NCBI RefSeq assembly: GCF_027587025.1
Contig: NZ_JAPPTI010000003.1
Location: 186,001 to 250,000, forward strand
Direction of reading: 5' to 3'
Length of the DNA: 64,000 nucleotides
Source: Vibrio sp. LaRot3
GTDB taxonomy: Bacteria; Pseudomonadota; Gammaproteobacteria; Enterobacterales; Vibrionaceae
A program made the translations under genes and the position numbers. Numbering within the stretch: the first letter of the stretch is position 1; every line of letters starts with the position of its first letter. Shown piece by piece: positions 1 through 9,517 of this stretch. The notes beneath the pieces were generated by a model. It made no database searches. It was not told where the DNA came from and saw only the letters and a program-made list of their open reading frames with translations.

Positions 1-352
1 CTTCAAGATAACGTTTTTGCGCATATTCGCGCGCTTGCTCGATGTCTAAGCCTAAACTTTGGAACGCATTGACGAGGCCATAAAAGCGACCGCCACTTGC
101 ATAAGCCAGTTCAGAACGGACAAAACCCATCACTTCCGACTCTTTCGCATCGAGATAATCGACGATTTGCTGGTGCTTACTATCACGAACAGAGATTAGG
201 TGAGAGGTACTCTGCTCTTGCAAGTCCTGACTGTGTGAGTGAAGGAAGAACAGTGCCGTGATGGTTAAAGGGGTAATACTCAGCACCAAAAACGCCAACA
301 TGAGCGTATTTTGCAGGCGCTTAAACCTTTGCTTTCGGTACAACTTGAACAT
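1..352 (-). CDS. Membrane sensor protein, N-terminal part (cut by window edge)
   Basis: Reading leftwards from an ATG whose complement lies at 350-352, the frame stays open to the window edge (about 117 residues). The protein begins MFKLYRKQRFKRLQ, then a hydrophobic segment at about residues 17-38, followed by a soluble region with SVRDSKHQQIVDYLDAKESEV. A basic tail, one transmembrane helix and then an extracytoplasmic sensing region is the layout of methyl-accepting chemotaxis proteins and of membrane histidine kinases. The output domain lies outside the window, so the two cannot be told apart. It follows rsmC on the same strand but is separated from it by a terminator. Confidence 0.7.
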   Translation of the reverse strand, partial: MFKLYRKQRFKRLQNTLMLAFLVLSITPLTITALFFLHSHSQDLQEQSTSHLISVRDSKHQQIVDYLDAKESEVMGFVRSELAYASGGRFYGLVNAFQSLGLDIEQAREYAQKRYLE

Positions 353-511
353 ATTAGATGTATGACTTTCCGTGAAATACAGCAAGCGGACTGCTTACCG
401 TTAAAAACGTAGATATTCCTAAAATGACAAAATTAACGAGTTTTTTTACTTTGACAAGTAAGTAGCACGGAAAGCGTGGATAGAGGCGCAGTTTTAGTGA
501 TGGGAGAGTAT

Positions 512-543
512 AAAACGCCCAGAATTGACGTTAATTCTGGGCG
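512..543 (-). terminator. Intrinsic terminator of rsmC
   Basis: An 11-bp inverted repeat (516-526 with 533-543) lies just past the rsmC stop. On the minus strand it is followed by TTTT. Confidence 0.8.
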
Positions 544-548
544 TGACG

Positions 549-1571
549 TTATTTGCTCGCGTGGTAAATGACAAATTTATTAGTCTTATTTAGCGTCTCA
601 CAATTACCAAATGCTTGTTCAATGATCGGAGGGTATTTGAGGAAGCTGTTAGCCACGATGATCAGCTGACCTGCAGCATTAAGGTACTTTGGCGCGTCAG
701 CAAGTAGCGTTTCAGTCGCGCTATAGCTGGTATCTAACCCTGAGTGGAAAGGTGGGTTACTGATGATGAACTCATAGTTTGATGATACTTGAGAGTATAC
801 ATCTGTCGCGAATACGTGGCCTTGCAGATTATTAGCCGCTAGCGTTGCTTTGCTTGACTCTACTGCAAGCGCGCTCACGTCGCACATCTCTAGCTCAATT
901 GCAGGGTTGAGTATTGCCATGACGCTGCCAATGACGCCAGCCCCGCAACCAAAGTCGAGCACTTTACCTTTCAGTGTCGGCAAGGTATCGAGCAGCAACT
1001 TACTGCCGATATCGAACTCTCCATGGCTAAAGACGCCGGGTAGGCTTTTAATCGTTAGTTGATGGCCTTGGTATTCAACTTGATAGCTCTTAAACCAATC
1101 TTGGAGGTTAAATGGTTTCACCTCTTGAGTGCATTGACCCCAATAGAACGAACAGCGACGAGCAGAATCGTACTTAGTGATGATGCCGTAAGGTTTGAAC
1201 ATCTTTTCAATGCTTTTTATACCCGAGCGATTTTCACCCACAACAACGATTTCAGTATTTGTACCTAGCTTGGCCATTAGCATCGCAAGTAAGAATTCAG
1301 CTTCTGCTTTCGCTTTTGGCCAGTACAGCAGCACCATGTCCGCTTGGGTGTCTTGATCGAACTCCGCTCCAAATACAGTGGTTACCTTAGAGTAACCTTG
1401 CATCTTACGCGCATAGCCATAATGAGTAGTAAACACGGTGACAGATTCACAGTGTTCGGCAAGTTCTACAGGGAAAAGGTCTTCCGCTTCACCAGCGATG
1501 ACGACGTGTTTTCCTGAGAAATAAGCCAGTTGTCGCTCGGCAATTTGGCTTGGGGCAATATAGGCAGACAT
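549..1571 (-). CDS. rsmC: 16S rRNA (guanine(1207)-N2)-methyltransferase RsmC
   Basis: 340 residues, the usual RsmC length. RsmC methylates G1207 of 16S rRNA in assembled 30S subunits using S-adenosylmethionine. The protein shows the duplicated arrangement of the family: a degenerate N-terminal methyltransferase-like half and a catalytic C-terminal half with the SAM-binding stretch [12 protein letters not shown] (about residues 205-216) and the NPPFH motif typical of N2-guanine methyltransferases. The ATG start gives [14 protein letters not shown]. It is monocistronic, with a terminator directly after the stop. Confidence 0.95.
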   Translation of the reverse strand: MSAYIAPSQIAERQLAYFSGKHVVIAGEAEDLFPVELAEHCESVTVFTTHYGYARKMQGYSKVTTVFGAEFDQDTQADMVLLYWPKAKAEAEFLLAMLMAKLGTNTEIVVVGENRSGIKSIEKMFKPYGIITKYDSARRCSFYWGQCTQEVKPFNLQDWFKSYQVEYQGHQLTIKSLPGVFSHGEFDIGSKLLLDTLPTLKGKVLDFGCGAGVIGSVMAILNPAIELEMCDVSALAVESSKATLAANNLQGHVFATDVYSQVSSNYEFIISNPPFHSGLDTSYSATETLLADAPKYLNAAGQLIIVANSFLKYPPIIEQAFGNCETLNKTNKFVIYHASK

Positions 1572-1600
1572 GGTTTAGCTCGATTGATATCGGTTAAATA

Positions 1601-1633
1601 AAAAGAGGGAGGATTCTCTCACAATCCTCCCTC
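1601..1633 (-). terminator. Intrinsic terminator of the AI-2E-family permease gene
   Basis: A perfect 11-bp stem (1605-1615 with 1623-1633) is followed on the minus strand by a run of five T then ATTT. It lies just downstream of the stop at 1660. Confidence 0.85.
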
Positions 1634-1659
1634 GCTTAAAACTATCAGTATGGTTTGGT

Positions 1660-2757
1660 TTAGGTCTTATCTTGAGAGTCTAGAAAGTCGGAGAACTCTT
1701 CTTCGTAAAGATTGAACAATACAATGGTGATTGCAAAGATCAGTGGGCCATAAATTAAGCCGACTAGGCCGAATAAGTGTAAACCACCTAACAGCGAGAA
1801 AAAGATCATGAGCGTATTCATGCCCGCGCTGCCTTGCATTAAGAATGGGCGCAGTAAGTTATCAATTGAGCCAACAATAGCTACGCTCCAACCAAGCAGG
1901 GCAAAGGCCCAGAAGGTATCACCAGTTAAGAACAAGTAAGTGACCGCAGGCACCCAAATTAGGGCTGTGCCCACCACGGGGATAAAGGACGCAAAACCCA
2001 TCATGGTACCCCAGAACAAACCTGGGAATCCGGCGATAGCCATACCAATACCACCAGCAAAACCTTGTGCAATCGCTGTGAGGAATGATCCCATAACCGC
2101 CGATTTAGATACTTGCTCAATCTCTTCTAGCAGTTTGTCTTCTTGGCTACGAGATAAAGGCAAAATATGACGAATAGCTGAAATGATTTTGTCGTGATCG
2201 CGCAGTAGGAAGAACAGAACAAATAACATCAACAAGAATGACATCAAGAAGTTAGTTGCATCACCAAGAATTTTAGCGCTGATACCTACTAAGTTCGAGC
2301 CAAACGAAGTGGCGAACTCGGCCACTTTCGAGGCAATGCCCTGTGGGTTGATTTCGTCAAATGGCAAGTAAGTGTTGATCAAGCTGAGTCCTTTTGTCAC
2401 CCATGGATGCTCGAACACTTGCTGAATACCACCATGAGTCACCCAGTGATACGTGTTTTGTGAGAACAAGGAGCCTTGTTGAATAATGGCGGCAAAGACA
2501 AATAATAGTGGGATGACAATAATAAACGTCAGTACGATGCATGAGAGCAAAGCGACAACGTTTTTATGATTGGGCAACTTGCTTTCAATCCATTCGTGGA
2601 TAGGGAACATCAGTAAAGAGATGATGAAGGCCATCACAATGGAGTTTATATAAGGCTCGACCAACAAAAAACAGGCGGCGGCTGCAACAAGCAGTGCAGC
2701 AACGAGCACCCAGTGGCTTGAGGTAATTTTGATCTTATCTGACACAATGTTGTCCAA
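1660..2757 (-). CDS. AI-2E/PerM-family membrane permease
   Basis: 365 residues with about seven to eight hydrophobic helices: two near the N-terminus (about residues 16-55), one at about 65-90 and a cluster from about 150 to 350. A large loop lies between the third and fourth helices. This is the PerM/TqsA/AI-2E exporter family layout (PF01594), including the conserved region around GFASFIPVVGTALIW. Members are secondary transporters; some export autoinducer-2, but most have no proven substrate, so the substrate here is unknown. It is a single-gene unit with its own terminator. Confidence 0.85.
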   Translation of the reverse strand: MDNIVSDKIKITSSHWVLVAALLVAAAACFLLVEPYINSIVMAFIISLLMFPIHEWIESKLPNHKNVVALLSCIVLTFIIVIPLLFVFAAIIQQGSLFSQNTYHWVTHGGIQQVFEHPWVTKGLSLINTYLPFDEINPQGIASKVAEFATSFGSNLVGISAKILGDATNFLMSFLLMLFVLFFLLRDHDKIISAIRHILPLSRSQEDKLLEEIEQVSKSAVMGSFLTAIAQGFAGGIGMAIAGFPGLFWGTMMGFASFIPVVGTALIWVPAVTYLFLTGDTFWAFALLGWSVAIVGSIDNLLRPFLMQGSAGMNTLMIFFSLLGGLHLFGLVGLIYGPLIFAITIVLFNLYEEEFSDFLDSQDKT

Positions 2758-2821
2758 TAGGTAAAGAGGTTAGCAGTATAATGGCTCTAAATCAGAGCGT
2801 TATCAATCGAGAGTTAATATT

Positions 2822-2944
2822 ATGGGTTGTTGCAATAACGATAAATGTAGTCAAGAAAATCATCAAAAACCAAAGAGACGTATTCCTTGGTTTAGTTTAT
2901 TAGTGGTGGGTATTGGGCTGCTGGTAGTTTTCAACTGGCAATAA
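2822..2944 (+). CDS. Small Cys-rich single-pass membrane protein, 40 aa
   Basis: An ATG at 2822 opens a 40-residue frame ending at TAA 2942-2944. It begins MGCCNNDKCSQEN, continues with a basic stretch (KPKRR) and ends in one strongly hydrophobic helix of about 16 residues before NWQ. Three Cys lie within the first nine residues, then positive charges, then a membrane span, which suggests an N-in inner-membrane miniprotein with a metal- or thiol-reactive N-terminus. It stands alone on the plus strand between two minus-strand genes. Codon use looks coding, but no strong Shine-Dalgarno is visible (only GAGAGT about 7 bases upstream). I do not know a function. Confidence 0.55.
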   Translation: MGCCNNDKCSQENHQKPKRRIPWFSLLVVGIGLLVVFNWQ

Positions 2945-2972
2945 AAAAGGCCGCGATTCTCGCAGCCTTTAA
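2945..2972 (-). terminator. Intrinsic terminator of hemL, probably bidirectional
   Basis: GGCCGCGA and TCGCAGCC (2949-2956 with 2960-2967, one G-U) form a stem. It is flanked by an A run on the left and TTT on the right, so it can serve hemL on the minus strand and the small plus-strand gene. Confidence 0.75.
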
Positions 2973-2988
2973 CTTATTTGAGTCTTGG

Positions 2989-4281
2989 TTAAGCGTCTTG
3001 AGCCAAAATTGCAAAACAGCGGTCAGCCGCTTCTAATGTTGCTTCAATCTCTTTCGAACCGTGCGCTAAAGAAGTAAAGCTTGCTTCAAATGCTGAAGGT
3101 GCAAGGTAAACACCGTGATCAATCATTAGGTGGAAGAAGCGCTTAAAGCGTTCAACGTCGCATTTCGTTACGTCTTCGTAGCAGGTTATGCTTTCTTGCT
3201 CAGTGAAGAAGAAGCCAAACATACCACCTACTTGGTTGACCACTAATGGAATACCGTGTTTGTCTGCTAAATCTTTAAAGCCATGTGCAAGCTGCTTAGT
3301 TTTGCTTGCTAGGCGCTCTTCATTGCCTTCGTTGCGAAGTACATTTAGGCAGGCAAAACCTGCAGCCATGGCAACAGGGTTACCAGAAAGTGTACCAGCT
3401 TGGTAAACAGGCCCTGTTGGTGCGATGTATTGCATCACATCTTTACGACCACCAAATGCGCCAACAGGCATGCCGCCGCCAATTACTTTACCTAGTGTGG
3501 TTAAGTCTGGTTTGATGTTGTAGTGTGCTTGAGCGCCACCCAGTGCAACGCGGAAACCCGTCATCACTTCATCAAAGATCAGTAGCGCGCCTTCTTGGTC
3601 ACAGATTTCACGTAGACCTTGGTGGAAGCCGTCAACCGGTGGGATACAGTTCATGTTGCCAGCCACTGGCTCAACGATGATACAAGCAATTTCACCTTTG
3701 TTGGCCGCGAATAGCTCACGTACAGAGTCTAAATCGTTAAATGTTGCCGTTAGGGTATGTTTAGCGAAATCAGCCGGAACGCCCGGTGAGCTAGGTTGAC
3801 CTAACGTGAGTGCGCCAGAACCTGCTTTTACTAGCAAGCTGTCAGCGTGGCCATGGTAACAACCTTCAAACTTCATGATCTTATCGCGACCAGTAAAGCC
3901 ACGAGCTAGACGAATCGCACTCATGGTTGCTTCAGTACCAGAGCTCACCATGCGAACTTGTTCCATTGAAGGCACAAGCTCAGAAACTAATTCTGCCATG
4001 TTGATTTCTAGTTCAGTAGGAGCACCAAAGCTCAGACCACGCTGCGCTGCATTGATCACTGCTTCGCGGATGATGGCATGGTTGTGGCCAAGGATCATCG
4101 GGCCCCAAGAACCTACGTAATCAATGTAGGCTTTTCCGTCCGCATCAAAAATAAGAGGGCCATCAGCGCGCTCCACAAAAATCGGGGCTCCGCCTACACC
4201 ATTAAAAGCACGTACTGGAGAGTTCACACCACCTGGGATGGTATTCTGTGCCTTTTGATACAGTTCTGCTGATTTGGTCAT
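2989..4281 (-). CDS. hemL: Glutamate-1-semialdehyde 2,1-aminomutase
   Basis: A PLP-dependent class III aminotransferase-fold enzyme that converts glutamate-1-semialdehyde to 5-aminolevulinate in the C5 branch of heme synthesis. The chosen start [21 protein letters not shown] gives 430 residues, matching the family; AGAGGA lies 7-8 bases upstream. A longer in-frame extension of 22 codons has no homologous look and was not used. The family signature around the PLP lysine, [19 protein letters not shown], is present (about residues 259-277). The gene has its own unit and converges with a small plus-strand gene. Confidence 0.97.
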   Translation of the reverse strand: MTKSAELYQKAQNTIPGGVNSPVRAFNGVGGAPIFVERADGPLIFDADGKAYIDYVGSWGPMILGHNHAIIREAVINAAQRGLSFGAPTELEINMAELVSELVPSMEQVRMVSSGTEATMSAIRLARGFTGRDKIMKFEGCYHGHADSLLVKAGSGALTLGQPSSPGVPADFAKHTLTATFNDLDSVRELFAANKGEIACIIVEPVAGNMNCIPPVDGFHQGLREICDQEGALLIFDEVMTGFRVALGGAQAHYNIKPDLTTLGKVIGGGMPVGAFGGRKDVMQYIAPTGPVYQAGTLSGNPVAMAAGFACLNVLRNEGNEERLASKTKQLAHGFKDLADKHGIPLVVNQVGGMFGFFFTEQESITCYEDVTKCDVERFKRFFHLMIDHGVYLAPSAFEASFTSLAHGSKEIEATLEAADRCFAILAQDA

Positions 4282-4563
4282 TGATATATCCTCTTTTGAT
4301 TGCTCGGACCAATTTGGCAGGCATTGTACCTGTCTGCCCCACTTCAAGAAATGCTTTCTAGCACATTCTGCGCAATTTCAACGCAATTGCCTTAGAAATC
4401 AGAGTGAATCAGTGGATACTTGCAGAGATTGTTGGTGAATACTTGAACGCTACACTCAGGTATTAGATAATCCCATCATTAAGTATAAAAAATTGTCGCT
4501 ATTTCTAAGCATGGCATAGGCCATCTAGACTAGAAGTAGAACTATGAAGTGAGAGAGGTCGTC

Positions 4564-4905
4564 GTGAGCGAAGCTAGCATTCCCCTAAAGTTCTCTGATG
4601 CAGCCGCACAGCGTGTAAATGCATTGATTGCAGAAGAAGAAAACCCAGAGCTGAAATTACGTGTTTACATCACTGGTGGTGGTTGTAGTGGTTTCCAGTA
4701 CGGATTCACTTTTGATGAAAACGTTAATGACGGTGATACTACAATTGAAAACAGCGGCGTAACGCTGGTTGTGGACCCTATGAGTCTGCAGTACCTGATC
4801 GGTGGTGTGGTTGATTACACTGAAGGGCTAGAAGGTTCACGCTTTTTCGTAAATAACCCTAATGCAACAACAACTTGTGGTTGTGGTGCGTCATTTAGCG
4901 TGTAA
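4564..4905 (+). CDS. erpA: Iron-sulfur cluster insertion protein ErpA
   Basis: 113 residues of the HesB/IscA (A-type carrier) family, which passes Fe-S clusters to targets such as the isoprenoid enzyme IspG. The three cluster-binding cysteines are visible: one in [10 protein letters not shown] and two in the C-terminal TTCGCGASF. The start is taken as the GTG at 4564 (SEASIPLKF follows), preceded by AGAGAGG at good spacing. A GTG five codons upstream would overlap that ribosome-binding site. The gene is monocistronic, divergent from hemL, with a terminator after the stop. Confidence 0.95.
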   Translation: MSEASIPLKFSDAAAQRVNALIAEEENPELKLRVYITGGGCSGFQYGFTFDENVNDGDTTIENSGVTLVVDPMSLQYLIGGVVDYTEGLEGSRFFVNNPNATTTCGCGASFSV

Positions 4906-4931
4906 TTGAATTCAATACTGAATTGTCTGAA

Positions 4932-4955
4932 GGCTGCCATAAGGCGGCCTTTTTA
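4932..4955 (+). terminator. Intrinsic terminator of erpA
   Basis: A GGCTGCC/GGCGGCC stem (4932-4938 with 4943-4949, one G-U pair) is followed by TTTTT. Confidence 0.85.
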
Positions 4956-5237
4956 TTGTCGATGGTTTGGTATGCGCCGCTATTCGAGATAGATCGATAT
5001 CATATTCTAGTAAATTATAAATTTAGGGTAATTTATAAACTTGTTATCCGCGTCATCCTTGTTATTCTAGGTTGAGTAAAAAAACGTCAGTGCTGATTTT
5101 ATTAGGTTGTTTGAATTGGCTTTTTAGTCACAACCTTCAAATTACCGACCGTCCTAATCTGATCACACTTATTGCTAAATCAGTAAAAGACGTCATGAGC
5201 CATTAGGAAGTAGGCTTATGTAAATAAAAGGATAGTT
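4956..5237 (+). promoter_or_regulatory. Upstream region of the RND efflux operon with a palindrome
   Basis: About 280 bases without a gene. It holds a perfect 15-base palindrome (TAAATT-ATA-AATTTA, 5011-5025) and, about 15 bases further on, a weak promoter-like pair TTGTTA (5041-5046) and TATTCT (5063-5068) with 16-base spacing. A repressor or activator site for the efflux operon is possible but not shown. Confidence 0.3.
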
Positions 5238-6329
5238 ATGGCTAAGTTGTCTTTGTCGCGTTATTTGGCGACCAAACCCTATATTGTTTCGCTGTTTCTT
5301 ATTGCGCTACTGAGCCTTTGGCTTGGTCTTGGTGCTCTAAAAGCTGAAGATGAAACGGCTCAGAAACAGCAAACCACACAAAATATCCCTCTTGCCAAAG
5401 TGGCGTTTCAAACTTTTCATTCAGAACCTACTCATAAAACCATCGACTTGTATGGTCGAACCGCGCCGGATCGCCAAGCGAAGCTCGGTGCAGAATACGC
5501 CGGTAAAATTGTTCGATTGCAGGTTGATAAAGGCGACTCGGTGACTAAGAACCAAGTCATTGCTGCGATTGATAAAGGTGATCTCGATATTCAACTTAAG
5601 CGTGCTAAAGCCATGCTGAATGTGCGAGAAAAAGAGTATAAGGCTGCTCAAGCGCTGAAAAAGCGTGGTTTGCAAGGTGAGGTTGCCTTTGCCAATGCTC
5701 AGGCTGCATTAATTGAAGCAAAAGCGTCGGTCACCAATGCACAAATCGCGTTAGCGAATACTCAAGTAACCGCCCCGTTTGATGGCATTGTGGATCATCT
5801 ATTTATCGAGCAAGGAGATTTTGTGGGTATTGGCGATCCTGTGGCATCCCTAATTGATCTTAGTAAATTGGTGATTGAGGCGGATGTTAGCGAGCGCCAT
5901 ATTCAAGATCTTAAGCTGAATCAGCCAGCGACTATTCGCTTTATCAATGGTCAAGAGACCCAAGGTAAGGTGCGCTACATTTCGCGTGTTTCTTCTGAAT
6001 CAACCAATACCTTCCCCATTGAAGTCGAAGTAGCGAATCCTGAGCAAAAAATTCCGGCCGGGGTTAGTACGGAAGTGGCGCTCAATCTTCAGCAGCAATC
6101 CGCGGTTAAAGTGACTCCAGCCATGTTAGCTTTAGATGAGTCAGGCAATTTAGGGGTGAAAACGCTAGAGCAAGAGACGGTGAAGTTTGTGCCTATTCAG
6201 TTGGTAAAGGCAGAGCAAGATGGGGTGTGGCTAACGGGGTTAGGTGAGCAAGTGGATATCATCACCACCGGACAAGGCTTCGTACGCGATGGTGATCAAG
6301 TGATTGCGGTTGAGCAAGGTAAACAGTAG
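5238..6329 (+). CDS. vexE: RND efflux periplasmic adaptor (VexE-like)
   Basis: 363 residues, membrane fusion protein (HlyD/AcrA-type) family. An N-terminal signal-anchor helix (about residues 14-34) is followed by a biotinyl-lipoyl-like half (GKIVRLQVDKGDSV), an alpha-helical hairpin (about 105-165), the second lipoyl half (VTAPFDGIVDHLFIEQGDFV) and a beta-barrel region. It links the inner-membrane pump to an outer-membrane channel such as TolC. The start has AAGGAT upstream. The pump gene follows after 8 bases, and no outer-membrane gene is in the operon. The symbol rests on position between erpA and the shyC/tyrS genes, where I recall vexEF in V. cholerae. Confidence 0.85.
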   Translation: MAKLSLSRYLATKPYIVSLFLIALLSLWLGLGALKAEDETAQKQQTTQNIPLAKVAFQTFHSEPTHKTIDLYGRTAPDRQAKLGAEYAGKIVRLQVDKGDSVTKNQVIAAIDKGDLDIQLKRAKAMLNVREKEYKAAQALKKRGLQGEVAFANAQAALIEAKASVTNAQIALANTQVTAPFDGIVDHLFIEQGDFVGIGDPVASLIDLSKLVIEADVSERHIQDLKLNQPATIRFINGQETQGKVRYISRVSSESTNTFPIEVEVANPEQKIPAGVSTEVALNLQQQSAVKVTPAMLALDESGNLGVKTLEQETVKFVPIQLVKAEQDGVWLTGLGEQVDIITTGQGFVRDGDQVIAVEQGKQ

Positions 6330-6337
6330 GAGGCGCT

Positions 6338-9300
6338 ATGTTTGCAATCATTGATGCAGCGCTTGCGCGCACTCGTACTATGATGGTTCTGCTTGTGTTT
6401 ATTTTAATCGCGGGGCTGATTACCTATATTACGATTCCTAAAGAGTCGAGCCCTGATATTGCCATTCCTATCATCTATGTTTCAGTTGGTCACCAAGGCA
6501 TTTCCCCTAATGACGCTGAGCGTTTACTCGTTCGTCCTATTGAACAAGAGTTACGCTCGTTGGAAGGGGTGAAAGAGATGACCTCTACCGCGTCGGAAGG
6601 CCATGCTTCGGTGGTGTTGGAATTCTCTGTCGGTGTCGATCTTAATAAAGCTATGGCTGACGTGCGTGAGGCGGTCGATTTAGCTAAGCCTAAGCTCCCA
6701 GAAGACAGCGATGAACCTACTGTAAATGAAGTCACTTTGGCTTCGGAAGAGCCAGTCTTGAGTTTGGTGTTGTACGGAACAGTACCTGAGCGAACCATCG
6801 TTCAAATCGCTCGTAAACTGCGCGATAAGTTGGAAAGCTATCGCCAAGTATTAGAGGTGAAAATTGCTGGCGATCGCGAAGACATTGTTGAAATCGTTGT
6901 TGATCCCCTTCTGATGGAAAGCTATGGCTTGGATCAAGCGGATATTTACAATCTAATTGCGTTGAATAACCGAGTGGTTGCTGCTGGCTTTGTTGATACT
7001 GGCTACGGACGCTTTTCTGTCAAAGTGCCTTCGGTATTTGATTCTTTAAAAGACGTACTTGAATTGCCGATTAAAGTCGATGGCAAGCAGGTGATCACCT
7101 TTGCTGATGTTGCCACAGTGCGTCGCGCCTTTCGCGATCCAGAAAGTTATGCTCGCTTAGATGGAGAGTCGGCGATCGTGCTTGATGTCAGTAAGCGTGC
7201 TGGCGAAAACATCATAGAGACGGTAGAGCTCGTTAAGCAAGTGCTCACTGAAGCGCAGAAAACGCCGGAGTGGCCGAATAACCTATTGGTCAAATACACA
7301 TGGGATCAATCTGATGACGTTAAGATGATGCTTAACGATCTGCAAAATAACATCCTATCGGCGATTATTTTGGTGGTCATTGTCATCATCGCGATCTTAG
7401 GGGTAAGAACCGCACTGTTGGTTGGTGTGTCTATTCCCGGAGCATTCTTAACCGGGTTGTTGGTGCTGGCCTTATTTGGTATTACGGTCAATATTGTGGT
7501 GCTTTTCTCCTTCATCATGGCAGTCGGTATGCTAGTGGATGGCGCGATAGTGGTGACTGAGTTTGCTGATCGGCGAATGCAAGAAGGTGTTGAACGAAAG
7601 CAAGCTTATCGTGATGCGGCGAAGCGCATGGCATGGCCAATTACGGCATCGACCGCGACAACCTTAGCGGCGTTTGCTCCGTTACTATTTTGGCCGGATG
7701 TTACCGGTGAGTTCATGAAGTACCTTCCGCTCACATTGATTGCTACGTTAGCGGCGTCTTTGGTGATGGCAATGTTGTTTGTGCCAGTGCTCGGAGGCCT
7801 ATTTGGTAAGCCGCAAAATGTGACAGACACGAACCGCAAGCGAATGATGGCGCTACATGAAGGGGACTTTACCCAAGCAACGGGCTTAACCAAGTTTTAT
7901 TACCACACACTAAGAGTTGCGATTGGCCATCCGCTTAAAATCTTAGGGTTAGCGATTTTGCTGGCGGTTGGAGTGGGCACCGCGTATTCCAAAGCGGGCT
8001 TAGGCGCTGAGTTTTTCCCTGAGGTCGATCCGCCATTTTTTACCATCAAAGTTCGCTCTTATGGCGATCTGGCGATTAACGAAAAAGATCAGTTAATGCG
8101 CCAGATAGAAGTAAAAATGATTGGTCATGATGAGTTTGAAAGCGTCTACACTCGCACTGGCGGCGATGATGTGATTGGTCAAATTCAAATTACCCCAGTG
8201 GATTGGCAATACCGACGCAGCGTGAAAGAGATCATCGCTGAGCTTAAGCAGATCACGGACAGTTATGCCGGGGTGGAGATTGAATACAAATTCCCTGATG
8301 CCGGTCCTCCGGTTGAAAGTGATTTAGTTATAGAGGTCACTGGTAATGATTTAACGGAGATTGATGTTGCTGCCAAGCAGGTAAGAGCGTGGGCAGATAA
8401 GAATCCTGCCTTTACCAACATCAGTGATAATTCGAGCAAAGAAGGCATTGATTGGAAGGTCGACATTCGTCGTGATGACGCGTCTCGCTTTGCCGCTGAC
8501 GCGACTTTGGTGGGTAACACGGTTCAGTTCGTGACGAATGGTTTAACCATCGGAGATTACTTACCTGATGACGCGACTGAAGAAGTCGATATCTTGGTTC
8601 GTTACCCAGAAGACAAGCGCGATATTGGCAAGTTTGATGAGCTACGGGTGAAAACTCCGGCAGGGATGGTGCCGATCACCAACTTTGCCAGTATCGTGCC
8701 TGATCAAAAACAGGATACGATTCATCGCGTTGATGGCTTAAGAGTGATCAGCATTAAGGCAGACATGAATGATGGCTATAACTTAGCAATTGAACTACCA
8801 AAGATTGAACAAGCTTTAAATGATCTTGGGCTAAATCCTAATGTGGGCTTTAAATTGCGTGGCCAAAATGAAGAGCAACAAAACTCTTCGGCGTTTTTGC
8901 AAAATGCGTTTTTAGTTGCTTTGGTGGCGATGGCGCTCATTTTAATAACCCAGTTTAACAGTTTCTATCAGGCGTTTTTGATTCTTAGCGCAGTGCTGTT
9001 CTCAACTGTTGGGGTGTTTGCTGGCTTACTGATTTTCCAAAAGCCATTTGGGGTGGTGATGTCTGGTATCGGGGTGATTGCGTTGGCGGGTATCGTGGTT
9101 AACAACAATATTGTATTGATTGATACCTTTAACCAGTTACGCCGGCGCGGTTTAGATAAGCGAGAAGCGATTTTACGCACAGGGGTACAGCGTTTAAGAC
9201 CCGTATTGCTGACCACCGTGACCACTATCTTAGGTTTGCTGCCAATGGTGCTTGAGATGAATATTGATTTGATTAATCAGAAGGTTGAGTTTGGCGCGCC

Positions 9301-9454
9301 AAGTACTCAATGGTGGTCTCAATTAGCGACTGCTGTCTCTGGTGGGTTGGCATTTGCAACTGTTTTAACGCTAGTGCTGACGCCATGTCTGTTGATGTTT
9401 AGCCGTAATAATTTGGCTCAAGAATCTGAGCAAACTGATGAAGTAAAGGTGTAG
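6338..9454 (+). CDS. vexF: RND multidrug efflux pump, inner-membrane subunit (VexF-like)
   Basis: 1038 residues, the usual length of HAE1-type RND pumps. It has twelve predicted helices in the 1+5+1+5 pattern with two large periplasmic loops (about residues 35-330 and 560-860). AGGAGG precedes the ATG. The TM4 motif reads LVDGAIVV, where AcrB has two adjacent Asp, and the TM10 region reads VVNNNIVLID, where AcrB has a Lys, so only one of the three classical proton-relay residues is kept. As I recall, VexEF of V. cholerae was reported to be Na+-stimulated. Substrate range cannot be read from sequence, and the symbol is from synteny. Confidence 0.87.
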   Translation: MFAIIDAALARTRTMMVLLVFILIAGLITYITIPKESSPDIAIPIIYVSVGHQGISPNDAERLLVRPIEQELRSLEGVKEMTSTASEGHASVVLEFSVGVDLNKAMADVREAVDLAKPKLPEDSDEPTVNEVTLASEEPVLSLVLYGTVPERTIVQIARKLRDKLESYRQVLEVKIAGDREDIVEIVVDPLLMESYGLDQADIYNLIALNNRVVAAGFVDTGYGRFSVKVPSVFDSLKDVLELPIKVDGKQVITFADVATVRRAFRDPESYARLDGESAIVLDVSKRAGENIIETVELVKQVLTEAQKTPEWPNNLLVKYTWDQSDDVKMMLNDLQNNILSAIILVVIVIIAILGVRTALLVGVSIPGAFLTGLLVLALFGITVNIVVLFSFIMAVGMLVDGAIVVTEFADRRMQEGVERKQAYRDAAKRMAWPITASTATTLAAFAPLLFWPDVTGEFMKYLPLTLIATLAASLVMAMLFVPVLGGLFGKPQNVTDTNRKRMMALHEGDFTQATGLTKFYYHTLRVAIGHPLKILGLAILLAVGVGTAYSKAGLGAEFFPEVDPPFFTIKVRSYGDLAINEKDQLMRQIEVKMIGHDEFESVYTRTGGDDVIGQIQITPVDWQYRRSVKEIIAELKQITDSYAGVEIEYKFPDAGPPVESDLVIEVTGNDLTEIDVAAKQVRAWADKNPAFTNISDNSSKEGIDWKVDIRRDDASRFAADATLVGNTVQFVTNGLTIGDYLPDDATEEVDILVRYPEDKRDIGKFDELRVKTPAGMVPITNFASIVPDQKQDTIHRVDGLRVISIKADMNDGYNLAIELPKIEQALNDLGLNPNVGFKLRGQNEEQQNSSAFLQNAFLVALVAMALILITQFNSFYQAFLILSAVLFSTVGVFAGLLIFQKPFGVVMSGIGVIALAGIVVNNNIVLIDTFNQLRRRGLDKREAILRTGVQRLRPVLLTTVTTILGLLPMVLEMNIDLINQKVEFGAPSTQWWSQLATAVSGGLAFATVLTLVLTPCLLMFSRNNLAQESEQTDEVKV

Positions 9455-9487
9455 CCGCCGACTTCGTTTTCAAGCTTCTATAAACTA

Positions 9488-9516
9488 AAAGCGCTGGTCG
9501 AAACCAGCGCTTTGTT
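9488..9516 (+). terminator. Intrinsic terminator between vexF and the M23 gene
   Basis: A 10-bp stem with a CGAA loop (9489-9498 with 9503-9512) is followed by TGTTTTTA on the plus strand. The two genes converge here. Confidence 0.85.
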
Positions 9517-9517
9517 T

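Noticed and set aside
4282..4347. Longer N-terminus for HemL
   Set aside because: The 22 extra residues do not resemble the family, and the downstream ATG has a proper ribosome-binding site.
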